Below are positions 10,090 to 21,034 of a stretch of DNA of 64,000 nucleotides, piece by piece. A model generated the notes under the pieces. The model was not told the DNA's origin. It saw only the letters and a program-made list of their open reading frames with translations, and searched no databases. Where the stretch lies: assembly GCA_020161695.1 (NCBI GenBank), contig JAIUOO010000010.1:84517-148516 (forward strand), in the 5' to 3' direction. The position numbers and the translations under genes are program-made. This DNA comes from Pseudomonadota bacterium. Lineage in GTDB: Bacteria > Pseudomonadota > Alphaproteobacteria > Rhizobiales > Phreatobacteraceae. Each line of letters opens with the position of its first letter. Position 1 is the first letter of the stretch.

Positions 10090-10218
10090 CTTCGGATCGA
10101 CCGGCTGATTAAGGGCTGCCGTGGCGATCCCGAAAGCTCGTTCCCGAGCCTTCAGAGACGTCCTTCCGGGTTTTCGGACCCGGAACGCCAGGTGTCTCGC
10201 AACGATGAAGAGAGCCAA
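10090..10218 (+). ncRNA. Structured 5' leader of rpmI-rplT
   Basis: The leader contains an 8-bp perfect hairpin, TTCCGGGT (10164-10171) pairing with ACCCGGAA (10178-10185). An outer helix GAGAC (10155-10159) pairs with GTCTC (10194-10198). Further stems are possible upstream (GGATCG with CGATCC; GCTCG with CGAGC). Autogenous control of rpmI-rplT by L20 through leader RNA is known in other bacteria; whether this leader does the same is inference. Confidence 0.4.
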
Positions 10219-10419
10219 ATGCCCAAGATGAAGACGAAGTCGGGCGCCAAAAAGCGCTTCAAGATCACGGCGACCGGCAAGGTGATGTACGCCCAGTCCG
10301 GCAAGCGCCACGGCATGATCAAGCGGTCGAACAAGCAGATCCGCGAGCATCGCGGAACCACTGCCCTGTTCGAGACCGATGCCTACAACGTCAAGCGGTA
10401 CTTCCTCCCGAACGGCTGA
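10219..10419 (+). CDS. rpmI: Ribosomal protein bL35
   Basis: A 66-residue basic protein of the large ribosomal subunit. [15 protein letters not shown], followed by [16 protein letters not shown] and the C-terminal YFLPNG, is diagnostic. The start is set by family alignment and by GAAGAGAG upstream; the in-frame codons before it belong to the leader. It is followed after 51 bp by rplT, the normal partner. Confidence 0.97.
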   Translation: MPKMKTKSGAKKRFKITATGKVMYAQSGKRHGMIKRSNKQIREHRGTTALFETDAYNVKRYFLPNG

Positions 10420-10470
10420 TCGAAGCGTTCGATTTGGAAAATCCTATCAGATAGTTGAAAGAGATCAGCC

Positions 10471-10836
10471 ATGGCCCGCGTCAAAAGGGGCGTTACCGCC
10501 CACGCCAAGCATAAGAAAGTCATCAAGGCAGCCTCGGGTTTCCGCGGCCGCCGCAAGAACACGATCCGCGCCGCGAAGGCCGCCGTCGACAAGTCGCTGC
10601 AGTACGCGACGATCGCCCGCCGCCTGAAGAAGCGCAATTTCCGTTCGCTCTGGATCCAGCGCATCAACGCCGCGGTCCGCGAGCACGGCCTCACCTATTC
10701 GCGTTTCATCTCCGGCCTGATCAGCGCTGGCATCCAGGTGGACCGCAAGGTCCTCTCGGATCTCGCCATCACTGCGCCGGAGGGTTTTGCGGCCTTGGTC
10801 GAAAAGGCCAAGGGATCGCTGCCGGCGAACGCCTGA
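10471..10836 (+). CDS. rplT: Ribosomal protein bL20
   Basis: A 121-residue protein of the large subunit, needed for early 50S assembly. [33 protein letters not shown] and [18 protein letters not shown] are the classic L20 segments. It is followed by a strong intrinsic terminator, so rpmI-rplT form a two-gene unit. infC is not adjacent. Confidence 0.97.
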   Translation: MARVKRGVTAHAKHKKVIKAASGFRGRRKNTIRAAKAAVDKSLQYATIARRLKKRNFRSLWIQRINAAVREHGLTYSRFISGLISAGIQVDRKVLSDLAITAPEGFAALVEKAKGSLPANA

Positions 10837-10863
10837 TCCTTCACTTCGGGATCACGACATTAG

Positions 10864-10905
10864 AGCCCGCGCGACCCTCCCCGAGGGTGGCGCGGGCTTT
10901 TCCGT
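10864..10905 (+). terminator. Intrinsic terminator after rplT
   Basis: The arms AGCCCGCGC (10864-10872) and GCGCGGGCT (10890-10898) enclose a second complementary pair (ACCCTC with GAGGGT). They are followed by a TTTT tract, a classic rho-independent terminator. Confidence 0.85.
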
Positions 10906-10950
10906 TTCACGCCTGACCGCCGACGCGACGCCAGACAGCGCGGAGACATC

Positions 10951-12009
10951 ATGCAGGGCCTGACGGCACCGATCATCAAGGGACTCTGGTACGTGGCGCT
11001 GAACGGCCGCGACCTGAAGTCGGGCAAGATGCAGCCGAAGAAGCTGCTGGGCGAGCCGATGCTGTTCGGCCGCACCGACGACGGTGCGGTCTTCGCCATC
11101 CGCGATGCCTGCCCGCACCGCGGCATCCCGCTGCGCTACGGCTCGTTCGACGGCCAGTCGATCCAGTGCTGCTATCACGGCTGGCGCTTCGACCGGACCG
11201 GAGCCTGCGTCGAGATTCCCTCGCTTCGCGAGGGCCAGCAGATGGATCTCACCAAGATCTGCACGCCATCCTATGCCTGCGTCGAGCGGCAGGGCATGGT
11301 CTGGGTCTTCGTGCCGCGCGCCGGCGAGACGCCGGCCGAGGCCGGCTTCCCCGAACCGCCGCTGATGCCGGATTTCGCCGCGGATGCCGACCCGCGATTC
11401 CACTGCATGCTGCCGTTCCACTGCTCGATGGACCATGCCGCCTTCGGCCTGATGGACCCGACGCACGCGGCCTATGTCCACACCTCCTGGTGGTTCAAGA
11501 AGGGCGCGCGCAAGCTGCGGCCCAAGGAGAAGCACTTCGCTCCGTCCGAACTCGGCTGGTCGATGGTGCGCCACGAACTTCCACCCCAGAACATCGCCTA
11601 CAAGATTCTCGGCACGCCGGTGACGACCGAGATCAGCTACATGCTGCCGGGACTCCGGATCGAGAATATCCGTGGCTCGAAGATGCAGGCGACCGGGCTC
11701 ACCGCCATCACGCCGGTGGACGAGGGCGAGACCGAGGTCCACCAGTTCTTCTGGGTGTCCGCGGCCTGGATGTCGCTCGGCAAGCCGCTGTTCCAGCACC
11801 TCATGCGCGTCTTCCTCGACCAGGACCGGCGCGTGGTCGTGCAGCAGCGCGAGGGTCTCGTCCATGATCCCAAGCTCATGCTCATCAACGACGCCGATAC
11901 CCAGGCGCGCTGGTGGATGCGGGTGAAGGACGCCTTCGTGAAGGCTCAGGCCGACGGCAAGCCATTCGAGAACCCCATCCAGCCGATGACTCTCAGGTGG
12001 CGAAGCTGA
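10951..12009 (+). CDS. Rieske [2Fe-2S] ring-hydroxylating oxygenase, alpha subunit
   Basis: A 352-residue protein with an N-terminal Rieske cluster motif (CPHRG, then CCYHGW 17 residues on) and a C-terminal catalytic domain. The mononuclear iron site is visible as [10 protein letters not shown], with the H-x4-H pair. Such enzymes hydroxylate or demethylate aromatic or other cyclic substrates, using electrons from separate ferredoxin and reductase proteins. No reductase or beta subunit lies nearby, so it probably uses a shared electron chain. The substrate is not predictable. Confidence 0.88.
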   Translation: MQGLTAPIIKGLWYVALNGRDLKSGKMQPKKLLGEPMLFGRTDDGAVFAIRDACPHRGIPLRYGSFDGQSIQCCYHGWRFDRTGACVEIPSLREGQQMDLTKICTPSYACVERQGMVWVFVPRAGETPAEAGFPEPPLMPDFAADADPRFHCMLPFHCSMDHAAFGLMDPTHAAYVHTSWWFKKGARKLRPKEKHFAPSELGWSMVRHELPPQNIAYKILGTPVTTEISYMLPGLRIENIRGSKMQATGLTAITPVDEGETEVHQFFWVSAAWMSLGKPLFQHLMRVFLDQDRRVVVQQREGLVHDPKLMLINDADTQARWWMRVKDAFVKAQADGKPFENPIQPMTLRWRS

Positions 12010-12073
12010 GCCGCTTGACCCGACCGCAGCCAATCGCCAAACGAAGCCACCCCACCTCCGCGTGTCCGAGCCG

Positions 12074-13156
12074 ATGACCGATCTTTCAACTCTCGAAACC
12101 GATCTCACCGCCCAGGTGGCCGCGGCCGCCGACGAGGCAGCGCTGGAAGCCGTGCGCGTCGCCGCGCTTGGCAAGAAGGGCTCCATTTCGGCCCTGCTCG
12201 CCACCCTCGGCACCATGGCGCCCGACGAGCGCAAGACCGCCGGCGCGGCGATCAACCAGGTCAAGGACCGCGTCACGGAAGCCATCGGCTCCCGGCGCGA
12301 GGTGCTGAAGGCCGCGGCGCTCGACGCGCGGCTCGCCTCCGAGACGGTGGACGTGACACTCCCCGTTCGCGAGAGCCCGACGGAAACGGGGCGCATCCAC
12401 CCGATCAGCCAGGTGATGGACGAACTGACCGCCATCTTCGCGGATATGGGCTTCGCCATCGCCGAAGGTCCGGATATCGAGACCGACGACTTCAATTTCA
12501 CCAAGCTGAACTTTCCCGAGGGCCATCCGGCCCGCGAGATGCACGACACGTTCTTCTTCAATCCGAAGGCGGACGGCGAGCGGCTGCTGCTGCGCACGCA
12601 CACCTCGCCGGTGCAGGTGCGCACCATGCTCGGGCAGAAGCCGCCGATCCGCGTCATCTGCCCGGGCCGGACCTATCGCAACGACAGCGACCAGACCCAC
12701 ACGCCGATGTTCCATCAGGTCGAGGGCCTCGTCATCGACAAGGGCAGCCATATCGGCCACCTGAAATGGATCCTCGAGGAGTTCTGCAAGGCCTTCTTCG
12801 AGGTCGACAGCGTCAAGATGCGCTTCCGCCCGTCGTTCTTCCCGTTCACCGAGCCGTCGATGGAAGTCGACATCCAGTGCAACCGGCAGGGCGGCGAGGT
12901 CCGTTTCGGCGAGGGCGAGGACTGGCTGGAGATTCTCGGCTGCGGCATGGTCCATCCGAACGTCATCCGCAATTGCGGCCTCGATCCCGATGTCTATCAG
13001 GGCTTCGCCTGGGGCATGGGTATCGACCGCATTGCCATGCTGAAATACGGCATCAACGACCTGCGCCAGTTCTTCGAGGGCGACGTTCGCTGGCTGTCGC
13101 ATTACGGCTTCAAGCCGCTCGACCTGCCGACGCTGGCCGGCGGCCTGTCGAGCTGA
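12074..13156 (+). CDS. pheS: Phenylalanyl-tRNA synthetase alpha subunit
   Basis: A 360-residue class II synthetase subunit that, with PheT, charges tRNA-Phe. The N-terminal coiled-coil region ([16 protein letters not shown]), motif 2 ([21 protein letters not shown]) and motif 3 ([18 protein letters not shown]) are all intact. I choose the ATG giving [11 protein letters not shown], which matches the usual alphaproteobacterial N-terminus; a GTG four codons upstream is possible. An ASCH-domain gene lies between it and pheT. Confidence 0.96.
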   Translation: MTDLSTLETDLTAQVAAAADEAALEAVRVAALGKKGSISALLATLGTMAPDERKTAGAAINQVKDRVTEAIGSRREVLKAAALDARLASETVDVTLPVRESPTETGRIHPISQVMDELTAIFADMGFAIAEGPDIETDDFNFTKLNFPEGHPAREMHDTFFFNPKADGERLLLRTHTSPVQVRTMLGQKPPIRVICPGRTYRNDSDQTHTPMFHQVEGLVIDKGSHIGHLKWILEEFCKAFFEVDSVKMRFRPSFFPFTEPSMEVDIQCNRQGGEVRFGEGEDWLEILGCGMVHPNVIRNCGLDPDVYQGFAWGMGIDRIAMLKYGINDLRQFFEGDVRWLSHYGFKPLDLPTLAGGLSS

Positions 13157-13165
13157 GCCGGCATC

Positions 13166-13585
13166 ATGAGCGGCGTGCCCGACATCTATGGTGACGCTCC
13201 GCGCTGGGCCTTCGGCGACAGCCCGGAGCTTGCCGATGAACTGCTGGCGCTCGTGCTGAGCGGCGCCAAGCGGGCGACATGCGATTCGCTGGCCTTCTGC
13301 GAGCAGAACATCATGCCGCGCGCCGGCGAGGTGAGTGTCGTTCTCGACGGTTCGGGCAAACCGGCCTGCGCCATCGAGACGACCGGCGTCGAGGTGATGC
13401 GGTTTGGCGAGGTCACCGCCGATATCGCCGCCGAGGAGGGGGAAGGAGACCTTTCGCTCGCCTACTGGCGTTCCGCACATCAAGCCTATTTCGAGCGTCA
13501 GGGCACGTTTGCCCGGGACATGCAGGTCGTCTGCGAGCGCTTCAGGCTCCTTCAGGTCTTCGAACATCCGGAAACAGTCCGATGA
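13166..13585 (+). CDS. ASCH-domain protein
   Basis: A 139-residue protein with the ASCH/YqfB-type beta-barrel pattern: [26 protein letters not shown], then [27 protein letters not shown] and [26 protein letters not shown] domains bind RNA or modified nucleosides, and some (YqfB) are amidohydrolases acting on N4-acetylcytidine. It begins 9 bp after pheS, and its stop overlaps the pheT start (ATGA), so it is translated within the pheST operon. The true substrate is unknown. Confidence 0.82.
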   Translation: MSGVPDIYGDAPRWAFGDSPELADELLALVLSGAKRATCDSLAFCEQNIMPRAGEVSVVLDGSGKPACAIETTGVEVMRFGEVTADIAAEEGEGDLSLAYWRSAHQAYFERQGTFARDMQVVCERFRLLQVFEHPETVR

Positions 13586-15999
13586 AATTCACGCTTTCCT
13601 GGCTCAAGGAGCACCTTGAGACCGAAGCCTCGCTGGCGGAGATCACCGAGACGCTGACGCGCATCGGCCTCGAGGTCGAGCATGTCGAGGACGCCGGTGC
13701 GAAGCTCGCGGCCTTCACCATCGCCTATGTCATCTCGGCCGAGCAGCACCCGAACGCCGACCGGCTGCGCGTGTGCATGGTCGATACCGGCTCGGGCGAT
13801 CCGGTGCAGGTCGTCTGCGGCGCGCCGAACGCCCGCACCGGCATGAAGTCGGTGTTCTCGCCCCCCGGCACGTTCATTCCCGGCAAGGGCATCACGCTCG
13901 GTGTCGGCACGATCCGCGGCGTCGAGAGCCGGGGCATGCTGTGCTCGGCGGCCGAACTCGAAATCTCCGAGGATCATGACGGCATCATCGACCTGCCGGG
14001 CGACGCGCCGGTCGGCACGCGCTATGCAGACTGGGCCCATCTCGGCGACCCCGTGGTCGAGATCAACCTGACGCCGAACCGGCCGGACTGCACCTCCATT
14101 CACGGCATTGCGCGTGACCTCGCGGCTGCCGGCCTCGGCAAGCTGAAGGCCGACGTGATCCCGCAGGTGAAGGGCGCCTTCGCCAATCCGCAGCAGGTGA
14201 ACCTCGCCTTCGCCAAGGGCGAGGAAAAGTACTGCCCGGCCTTCGCTCTCCGCCTCGTGCGCGGCGTGAAGAACGGCCCCTCGCCGGACTGGATGCAGCG
14301 CCGGCTCAAGGCCATCGGCCTCCGCCCGATCAACGCGCTGGTCGACATCACCAATTACGTGACCTTCGACCGGGGCCGCCCCCTGCACGTCTTCGATGCC
14401 GCCAAGGTGAAGGGCGCGCTGGTCGTGCGCCGCTCGAAGGCGGGCGAGACCGTTCTCGGCCTCGACGGCCGCGTCTATGGCTTCACCGGCCACGAGACGG
14501 TGATCGCCGACGACAATGGCGTCGAATCCATCGCCGGCGTCATGGGCGGTGAGCATTCGGGCTGCGACGAGGCGACGACCGACGTGCTGATCGAATCCGC
14601 GCTCTGGGATCCGATGGATATCGCCCGCACCGGCCGCAATCTCGGCATCGTCACCGATGCGCGCTACCGGTTCGAGCGCGGCGTCGATCCGAATTTCACC
14701 CTGTCGGGCGTGGAACTCGCGACGAAGCTGGTCATGGACCTGTGCGGCGGCGATCCGTCCGAGGTGACACTCGCGGGCTCCATTCCCGATACCGGCGCGA
14801 TCATCAATTTCCCGCTCGCCGAGACCAAGCGTCTGACCGGCCTCGACGTTTCCGACCGCGAGCAGAAGCGCATCCTGGAGGCGCTTGGCTTCGACGTGTC
14901 CGGCAACGGTCCGATGGTCAAGGTCTCGCCGCCCTCCTGGAGGCCGGACGTGCACGGCAAGGCGGACCTCACCGAAGAGGTGATGCGCATCGCCGGCGTC
15001 GACCGCGTACCCTCGACGCCGCTTGATCGCGGCGGCACCGTGCCGAAGCCGGTGCTGACGCTGATTCAGAAGCGCACCCGCATGGCGAAGCGCACGCTCG
15101 CGGGGCGCGGCCTTGTCGAGGCAGTGACCTGGAGCTTCATCGCCAAGGATCAGGCGGAACTGTTCGGCGGCGGCCAGCCGGAACTGGCGCTCGCCAATCC
15201 CATCGCTTCCGACCTCTCCGACATGCGGCCGACGCTGCTGGTCGGGCTCGCGATGGCGACGCAGCGCAATGCCGACCGCGGCTATGGCGATGTTGCGCTG
15301 TTCGAGGTCGGCCAGGTGTTCAGGGGCGACAAGCCGGAAGACCAGTTCATGGCGGCGACCGGCATCAGGCGCGGCCTTGCCAGGTCCTCCGGCGCCGGCC
15401 GCCACTGGCAGGGTTCAGGCGCTGCCGACGTGTTCGATGCCAAGGCCGACGCGCTTGCCGTTCTGGCGGCGGTCGGCGCGCCGCTCGCCGGCATCCAGGT
15501 CGTGCCGGGCGGCCCGGCATGGTTCCACCCCGGCCGGTCCGGCACGTTCCAGATGGGCCCGCAGACCGTGTTCGGCTCGTTCGGCGAGCTGCATCCGCGC
15601 GTGCTGGAAGCCCTCGACGTGAAGGGGCCTGTCGTCGCCTTCGAGCTGCTGCTCGACAAGCTGCCGCCGCCGAAGGTGCGCCCGACCCGCACGAAGCCGC
15701 AACTCGCACTGTCGCCGTTCCAGCCCGTCGAGCGCGACTTCGCCTTCCTCCTCGATCGTTCGGTGAAGGCTGGCGACCTCGTCAAGGCGGCGCAGGGCGT
15801 CGACAAGCAGCTCATCACCGGCGTGCAGGTCTTCGATCTCTACGAGGGCAAGGGCATCGACGAGGCGAAGAAGTCGGTCGCCATCGCGGTGACGCTGCAG
15901 CCCAAGGACAAGACGCTGACCGATGCCGAGATCGACGCGGTTGCCGCGAAGATCGTCGCCGAGGTGACGAAGAAGACCGGCGGCACGCTCAGGGCTTGA
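13582..15999 (+). CDS. pheT: Phenylalanyl-tRNA synthetase beta subunit
   Basis: An 805-residue protein with the expected order: N-terminal tRNA-binding (EMAP/B1) domain ([19 protein letters not shown]), B3/B4 editing domain ([20 protein letters not shown]), B5 domain ([20 protein letters not shown]), catalytic-like core ([13 protein letters not shown]) and C-terminal anticodon-binding FDX domain ([14 protein letters not shown]). The start ATG overlaps the stop of the ASCH gene in an ATGA junction, which fixes the start and indicates translational coupling. Confidence 0.96.
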   Translation: MKFTLSWLKEHLETEASLAEITETLTRIGLEVEHVEDAGAKLAAFTIAYVISAEQHPNADRLRVCMVDTGSGDPVQVVCGAPNARTGMKSVFSPPGTFIPGKGITLGVGTIRGVESRGMLCSAAELEISEDHDGIIDLPGDAPVGTRYADWAHLGDPVVEINLTPNRPDCTSIHGIARDLAAAGLGKLKADVIPQVKGAFANPQQVNLAFAKGEEKYCPAFALRLVRGVKNGPSPDWMQRRLKAIGLRPINALVDITNYVTFDRGRPLHVFDAAKVKGALVVRRSKAGETVLGLDGRVYGFTGHETVIADDNGVESIAGVMGGEHSGCDEATTDVLIESALWDPMDIARTGRNLGIVTDARYRFERGVDPNFTLSGVELATKLVMDLCGGDPSEVTLAGSIPDTGAIINFPLAETKRLTGLDVSDREQKRILEALGFDVSGNGPMVKVSPPSWRPDVHGKADLTEEVMRIAGVDRVPSTPLDRGGTVPKPVLTLIQKRTRMAKRTLAGRGLVEAVTWSFIAKDQAELFGGGQPELALANPIASDLSDMRPTLLVGLAMATQRNADRGYGDVALFEVGQVFRGDKPEDQFMAATGIRRGLARSSGAGRHWQGSGAADVFDAKADALAVLAAVGAPLAGIQVVPGGPAWFHPGRSGTFQMGPQTVFGSFGELHPRVLEALDVKGPVVAFELLLDKLPPPKVRPTRTKPQLALSPFQPVERDFAFLLDRSVKAGDLVKAAQGVDKQLITGVQVFDLYEGKGIDEAKKSVAIAVTLQPKDKTLTDAEIDAVAAKIVAEVTKKTGGTLRA

Positions 16000-16019
16000 A
16001 CGGCATAGCGGTACGGTAT

Positions 16020-16046
16020 CCACCTCTCCCCGCCGGGGAGAGGTGG
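16020..16046. repeat. 12-bp perfect inverted repeat between convergent genes
   Basis: CCACCTCTCCCC and GGGGAGAGGTGG flank a 3-nt loop (GCC). There is no T tract. It lies between the convergent pheT and cysteine-hydrolase genes and looks like a common short intergenic palindrome of this order. It may act as a bidirectional transcript end. Confidence 0.6.
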
Positions 16047-16089
16047 CGTCGCGCCCGCAATAGCTGGTGATCGACGGGACCGATCAGGC

Positions 16090-16680
16090 TCAGACGATCT
16101 CGTCCACCCTGAACACGCCGGCGAATCGGTCGGCCAGCGCTGCCAGTTCCGCCTCGTGCAGGCTCTTCGCGTCGATAACGCCGCCGTCCGGCCTCGGCAG
16201 GTCGCGCGTCGCGCAGGCGTCCGCCGCGACCGCCGTCTGGTAGCCGAGGTCGAGCGCCGCGCGCGCCGTGGACGACACGCACATGTGGGTCATGAAGCCG
16301 ATCATGATCAGCGGCGCGCCAGGTGCTCCGATGGTCTCGGCGAGGCTCGTCCCCGAGAATGAATTCGGCCGCGGCTTCTCGATGACGGTTTCGCCTTCAA
16401 CGGGGGCGACGGCATCGACGATCGCGCCACGATGCGCGTCGCGGTCGAACAGGCCGCCCTTGCCCCCCTTGTGCGCGACGTGGACAATCTTCGCACCGGC
16501 CTTGCGGGCGCGCGCCAGCAGGTCCGTCGCCCTTGCAACCGCCGTCCCGGCGCCGGGCAGCGCTATCGGGCCGTCGAGATACTCGTTCTGGATGTCGATC
16601 AGCACGAGGATGCTCTCGGCCAGCTTCGGCGGCGCGGGCTTGCGGCCAGCCATTTCCAGAAGGGTTTTCGGGGTGGTCAT
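16090..16680 (-). CDS. Isochorismatase-family cysteine hydrolase
   Basis: A 196-residue hydrolase. The catalytic triad positions are visible: Asp in ILVLIDIQNEY, Lys in VIEKPRPNSFSGT and Cys in GFMTHMCVSSTARAA. The family hydrolyses amides or vinyl ethers (nicotinamide, N-carbamoyl compounds, isochorismate); the substrate here cannot be assigned. It stands alone, convergent with pheT and divergent from the aminopeptidase gene. Confidence 0.87.
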   Translation of the reverse strand: MTTPKTLLEMAGRKPAPPKLAESILVLIDIQNEYLDGPIALPGAGTAVARATDLLARARKAGAKIVHVAHKGGKGGLFDRDAHRGAIVDAVAPVEGETVIEKPRPNSFSGTSLAETIGAPGAPLIMIGFMTHMCVSSTARAALDLGYQTAVAADACATRDLPRPDGGVIDAKSLHEAELAALADRFAGVFRVDEIV

Positions 16681-16847
16681 GGGCTTGTCCTCTGATCAGT
16701 CGGTCGTCGCGGGCGCGCATCAAACGACGGGATGGCCGTGCCGTAAACCATGTGGTGCGCGGCCCGCATCTGCGCGCAACGCGCGAGATGACAGATGGCG
16801 CGGCAAGGCACTAGCCTGTTGAGATTCCCCACCGCCGAAGGCCCCCC

Positions 16848-18233
16848 ATGCATCCCGCTCTCAGACCAGCCGGCACGACCGGCGCCGTGCCGGTGACATT
16901 CGTGACCCGCAAGACCTATCCGGCGGCGAAGGCGAAGCTGAAGGCCGCGCAGCAGGCCTTTCTCGACGCAACGGGCTATGAGCCGAAAGCGGGGCGGGCG
17001 GCGGTCATCCCCGATGCCAAGGGGAGCATCGCCGCGGTCTTCTTCGCGCTGGAGTCCGAGGACGCTGCTCACCGCGACCCACTGCTCGCGGGCAAGCTGC
17101 CGGGCCAGATCCCACCGGGTACCTACGCCTTCGCCAACGATCCCGGCGACGCCGCGACCGCCGCGCTCGCCTGGGCGATGGGGCAGTATCGCTTTTCCCG
17201 CTACAGGAAATCGGAGGTCAGGCCCGCCATACTCGTCGTGCCAAAGGGGGTTGATGGCGAGGCCGTCACGCGCACGGCCGAGGCGGTGTTCCTCGCCCGC
17301 GATCTCGTCAACACGCCCGCCAACGATCTCGGGCCGGCGGAATTGGAGGCCGCTATCCGCGACCTCGGCAAACGTCACCGCGCGAAAGTCACGTCGATCG
17401 TCGGCGAGGCGCTGATCGGCGCCAATCTGCCGATGATCCACGCGGTCGGCGCCGGTTCGCCGCGGGAACCGCGCCTCGTCGACCTCGTCTGGGGCAACGA
17501 GAAGCACCCGAAGGTGACGCTGGTCGGCAAGGGCGTCTGTTTCGATACCGGCGGCCTCGACATCAAGCCCGATGCGGCCATGCTGCTGATGAAAAAGGAT
17601 ATGGGAGGCGCGGCGGCGGCCATCGGCCTCGCCCACATGATCATGGCGGCGAAGCTGCCCGTGCGGCTGCGCCTGCTGGTGCCGGCGGTCGAGAACTCCG
17701 TCTCCGGCACGGCCTTCCGGCCGGGCGACGTGTTCCCGACGCGCAAGGGCCTGACCGTGGAGATCGGCAATACCGACGCCGAGGGACGGCTCGTCCTTTG
17801 CGACGCGCTGGCGCTCGCCGACGAGGAAGCGCCGGCCCTGATCGCGGATTTCGCCACCCTGACCGGCGCGGCCCGTGTGTCGCTCGGACCGGACCTTCCG
17901 CCGATCTACACCCATGACGACACGCTGGCGGCGGAACTGACGGCGGCCGGGCTCAGGGTGGGCGACCCTGTCTGGCGCCTGCCTCTCTGGAGGCCCTATG
18001 CAGCCGGCCTCGACAGCAAGGTCGCCGACATGAACAACGTCACGGCCGGCGGTCTTGCCGGCTCGATCACTGCTGCGCTCTATCTCGACCGCTTCGTCGA
18101 GAAGGCGAAGGCCTGGCTGCATGCCGACATCTATGCGTGGGTTCCGGCCGAGAGGCCTGCCCGTCCCGTCGGCGGCGAACTGCACGCGGCGCGCGCGCTG
18201 TTCGAGGTGTTGAGCCAGCGGTACGGGAAATAG
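16848..18233 (+). CDS. M17-family leucyl aminopeptidase
   Basis: A 461-residue cytosolic metallo-aminopeptidase. The catalytic domain carries GKGVCFDTGGLDIKPDAAMLLMKKDMGGA with the metal- and substrate-binding Lys and Asp residues, and the family signature NTDAEGRLVLCDAL. The C-terminal MNNVTAGGLAGSITAALYL is also typical. The N-terminal domain is shorter and more divergent than in E. coli PepA, as in the smaller alphaproteobacterial group. A GNAT gene follows 6 bp downstream and may be co-transcribed. Confidence 0.9.
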   Translation: MHPALRPAGTTGAVPVTFVTRKTYPAAKAKLKAAQQAFLDATGYEPKAGRAAVIPDAKGSIAAVFFALESEDAAHRDPLLAGKLPGQIPPGTYAFANDPGDAATAALAWAMGQYRFSRYRKSEVRPAILVVPKGVDGEAVTRTAEAVFLARDLVNTPANDLGPAELEAAIRDLGKRHRAKVTSIVGEALIGANLPMIHAVGAGSPREPRLVDLVWGNEKHPKVTLVGKGVCFDTGGLDIKPDAAMLLMKKDMGGAAAAIGLAHMIMAAKLPVRLRLLVPAVENSVSGTAFRPGDVFPTRKGLTVEIGNTDAEGRLVLCDALALADEEAPALIADFATLTGAARVSLGPDLPPIYTHDDTLAAELTAAGLRVGDPVWRLPLWRPYAAGLDSKVADMNNVTAGGLAGSITAALYLDRFVEKAKAWLHADIYAWVPAERPARPVGGELHAARALFEVLSQRYGK

Positions 18234-18239
18234 CAGCGC

Positions 18240-18644
18240 ATGGATCTCGCGGTACTCGAACCCGGCGATGAGGCCTATGCCGAGCTGAATGCGCGGCTGG
18301 TGGCGTTCAACCGCCAGCAGGTCGACTGGTCCGACCAGACGTTCACGGTGGTCGTCAGGGACGGGACGGACGATGTCCGGGGCGGCGCACGCGGCTTCCT
18401 GCGCATGGGAGCGGTCGAGGTCCGGGGTGTCTGGCTCGACCCTGATCTGCGCAAGTCCGGCCTCGGGCGGCGGCTGATCGAGAGGCTGGAGGAGGAGGCG
18501 CGCGCGCGCGGCGCCTCCGCTGCTCTTCTGGATACATACGAGTTCCAGGCGCGCGGCTTCTACGAAAGCTGCGGCTACACAGTCTTGGCCGAATTCGACT
18601 ATCCGGCCGGCCTGCGCCGCTTCTACATGACCAAGCAGCTTTGA
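18240..18644 (+). CDS. GNAT-family N-acetyltransferase
   Basis: A 134-residue single-domain acetyltransferase. The acetyl-CoA-binding signature R-K-S-G-L-G-R-R-L-I and the C-terminal FYESCGYTVLAEF are clear. The acceptor is unknown. It begins 6 bp after the aminopeptidase stop. The stop is followed by a weak hairpin (AGGGAG 18646-18651 with CTCCCT 18660-18665) before the malic enzyme gene. Confidence 0.85.
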   Translation: MDLAVLEPGDEAYAELNARLVAFNRQQVDWSDQTFTVVVRDGTDDVRGGARGFLRMGAVEVRGVWLDPDLRKSGLGRRLIERLEEEARARGASAALLDTYEFQARGFYESCGYTVLAEFDYPAGLRRFYMTKQL

Positions 18645-18741
18645 CAGGGAGGCACTGGTCTCCCTCTCACGGCCCGTTGCCGCATGGCGGGCCATTCCCT
18701 ATGGTCGCCATCCCTTCCAAGGAACGCTCCGAAGACAATCC

Positions 18742-21027
18742 ATGGCGACCGACAAGACTTCCGGCCGACGCAACCGCCCGACCATCACCGATCAGGAAGC
18801 GCTTGCGTTCCACCAGATCGGCAAGCCCGGCAAGCTCGAGATCGTACCGACCAAGCCGATGGCGACGCAGCGCGATCTGTCGCTCGCCTATTCGCCCGGC
18901 GTCGCCGTGCCGGTTCTGGCCATTGCCGAGGAACCGAACCGCGCCTTCGACTACACGACCCGCGGCAACATGGTGGCCGTGATCACCAATGGCACCGCCA
19001 TTCTCGGCCTCGGCAATCTCGGTGCGCTGGCCTCGAAGCCGGTGATGGAGGGCAAGTCCGTCCTCTTCAAGCGCTTCGCCGATGTCGATTCCATCGATCT
19101 CGAAGTCGATACCGAGGATGCCGACAAGTTCATCGAGGCGGTGCGCTATCTCGGCCCCTCCTTCGGCGGCATCAACCTCGAGGACATCAAGGCGCCCGAG
19201 TGTTTCATCATCGAGCAGCGCCTGCAGGAGCTCATGGACATTCCGGTGTTCCATGACGACCAGCACGGCACGGCGATCATCGCCGCCGCCGGCCTGATCA
19301 ACGCGATGGACATTACCGGCCGCAACATCAAGACGACGAAGCTGGTGGTGAACGGCGCCGGTGCTGCGGGCATCGCCTGCGTCGAACTGCTCAAGGCCAT
19401 GGGCTTCAACCCCGAGAACGTCGTCCTCTGCGACACCAAGGGGACGATCTGGCGCGGCCGCACCGAGGGCATGAACCAGTGGAAGTCGGGCCATGCGGTG
19501 ACCACCGACGCCCGCACCCTGGCGGAAGCCGTGAAGGGTGCCGACGTGTTCTTCGGCCTCTCCGTGAAGGGTGCTCTGACCCGCGAGATGGTCATGTCGA
19601 TGGCGGCGCAGCCGATCATCTTCGCCATGGCCAATCCCGATCCCGAAATCACGCCCGAGGAGGTCCATGCCGTGCGCACGGACGCGATCGTGGCGACCGG
19701 CCGCTCGGACTATCCGAACCAAGTCAACAACGTCCTCGGCTTCCCCTTCCTGTTCCGTGGCGCGCTCGACGTGCGCGCCACCAAGATCAACATGGAGATG
19801 AAGGTCGCCGCCGCGGAAGCTCTTGCGGCGCTGGCGCGCGAGGACGTGCCGGACGACGTTGCAGCGGCCTATGGCGGCGGGCGGCCGAAATACGGACCGG
19901 AATACATCATCCCCGTGCCGTTCGATCCGCGTCTCATGTATGCGGTGCCGACGGCCGTCGCTCAGGCCGCCATGGACACCGGCGTCGCCCGCCGCCCCAT
20001 CGTCGATATGGCCGGCTACAAGGCGCAGCTCACCGCGCGCCTCAATCCGGTCGCCGGCGTTCTCGCCCGCATCTTCGAGCGCGCCCGCCGCTCGCCGCGC
20101 CGCGTCGTCTTCGCCGAGGGCGAGGAGGAGCAGGTGATCCGCGCCGCCCAGAGCTTCGTCAACCAGGGCCTTGGCACCGCGATCCTGGTCGGGCGAGAGG
20201 ACCGCGTGCGCGCCACGGCGCAGGCGGCCGGCATCGAACTGAAGGACGGCATCGAGGTTGCCAATGCGCGGCTGTCGACGCGCAATGCCGACTATGCCAG
20301 CCAGCTCTATGAGCGCCTGCAGCGCGAGGGCTACCTGTTCCGCGATTGCCAGCGCCTCGTCAATCAGGACCGCAACGTCTTCGGTGCGGCCATGGTGGAG
20401 GCCGGCGATGCCGACGGCATGGTCACCGGCGTCACCCGCAACTATTCCTCCGCGCTGGAGGATGTTCGCCGCGTCATCGACGTGAAGCCGGGGCACCGGC
20501 TGATCGGCGTCTCCATCGTGCTGTCGCGCGGGCGTACCGTGCTGGTGGCCGATACCGCCATCACCGAGATGCCTTCGGCGGAGGATCTCGCGGAGATCGC
20601 CATCGAGGCCGCCCACGCAGCCCGCCGCCTCGGTACCGAGCCGCGCGTCGCACTGCTCGCCTTCTCCACCTTCGGCCAGCCGAAGGGCGAACGTTCGGAG
20701 AAGGTTATCGAGGCGGTCCGCATCCTCGATTCCCGCCGCGTCGATTTCGAGTACGATGGCGAGATGGCGGCGGATGTCGCGCTCAATCCGGACCTGATGA
20801 CGGCCTATCCGTTCTGTCGCCTGACCGGCCCGGCCAATGTCCTGGTCATGCCGGCTTTCCACTCCGCGTCCATCTCGACCAAGATGATGCAGGAGCTGGG
20901 CGGCGCGACGGTGATCGGCCCGCTGCTGGTCGGCCTCGACAAGCCGGTCCAGATCGTGCCGCTCGGCGCCAAGGACTCGGACATCGTCAACATGGCCGCG
21001 CTCGCCGCCTACAATATCGGCGGATAG
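18742..21027 (+). CDS. maeB: NADP-dependent malic enzyme, phosphotransacetylase fusion
   Basis: A 761-residue bifunctional-architecture protein. The N-terminal malic enzyme domain ([37 protein letters not shown]) decarboxylates malate to pyruvate. The C-terminal part, from about residue 430, is a phosphotransacetylase-like domain ([47 protein letters not shown]) that usually serves in regulation by acetyl-CoA. This layout is the standard MaeB/TME of alphaproteobacteria. It fits C2 metabolism through the ethylmalonyl-CoA pathway encoded in the same window, because malate is a pathway product. Confidence 0.94.
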   Translation: MATDKTSGRRNRPTITDQEALAFHQIGKPGKLEIVPTKPMATQRDLSLAYSPGVAVPVLAIAEEPNRAFDYTTRGNMVAVITNGTAILGLGNLGALASKPVMEGKSVLFKRFADVDSIDLEVDTEDADKFIEAVRYLGPSFGGINLEDIKAPECFIIEQRLQELMDIPVFHDDQHGTAIIAAAGLINAMDITGRNIKTTKLVVNGAGAAGIACVELLKAMGFNPENVVLCDTKGTIWRGRTEGMNQWKSGHAVTTDARTLAEAVKGADVFFGLSVKGALTREMVMSMAAQPIIFAMANPDPEITPEEVHAVRTDAIVATGRSDYPNQVNNVLGFPFLFRGALDVRATKINMEMKVAAAEALAALAREDVPDDVAAAYGGGRPKYGPEYIIPVPFDPRLMYAVPTAVAQAAMDTGVARRPIVDMAGYKAQLTARLNPVAGVLARIFERARRSPRRVVFAEGEEEQVIRAAQSFVNQGLGTAILVGREDRVRATAQAAGIELKDGIEVANARLSTRNADYASQLYERLQREGYLFRDCQRLVNQDRNVFGAAMVEAGDADGMVTGVTRNYSSALEDVRRVIDVKPGHRLIGVSIVLSRGRTVLVADTAITEMPSAEDLAEIAIEAAHAARRLGTEPRVALLAFSTFGQPKGERSEKVIEAVRILDSRRVDFEYDGEMAADVALNPDLMTAYPFCRLTGPANVLVMPAFHSASISTKMMQELGGATVIGPLLVGLDKPVQIVPLGAKDSDIVNMAALAAYNIGG

Positions 21028-21034
21028 AGTCGGT

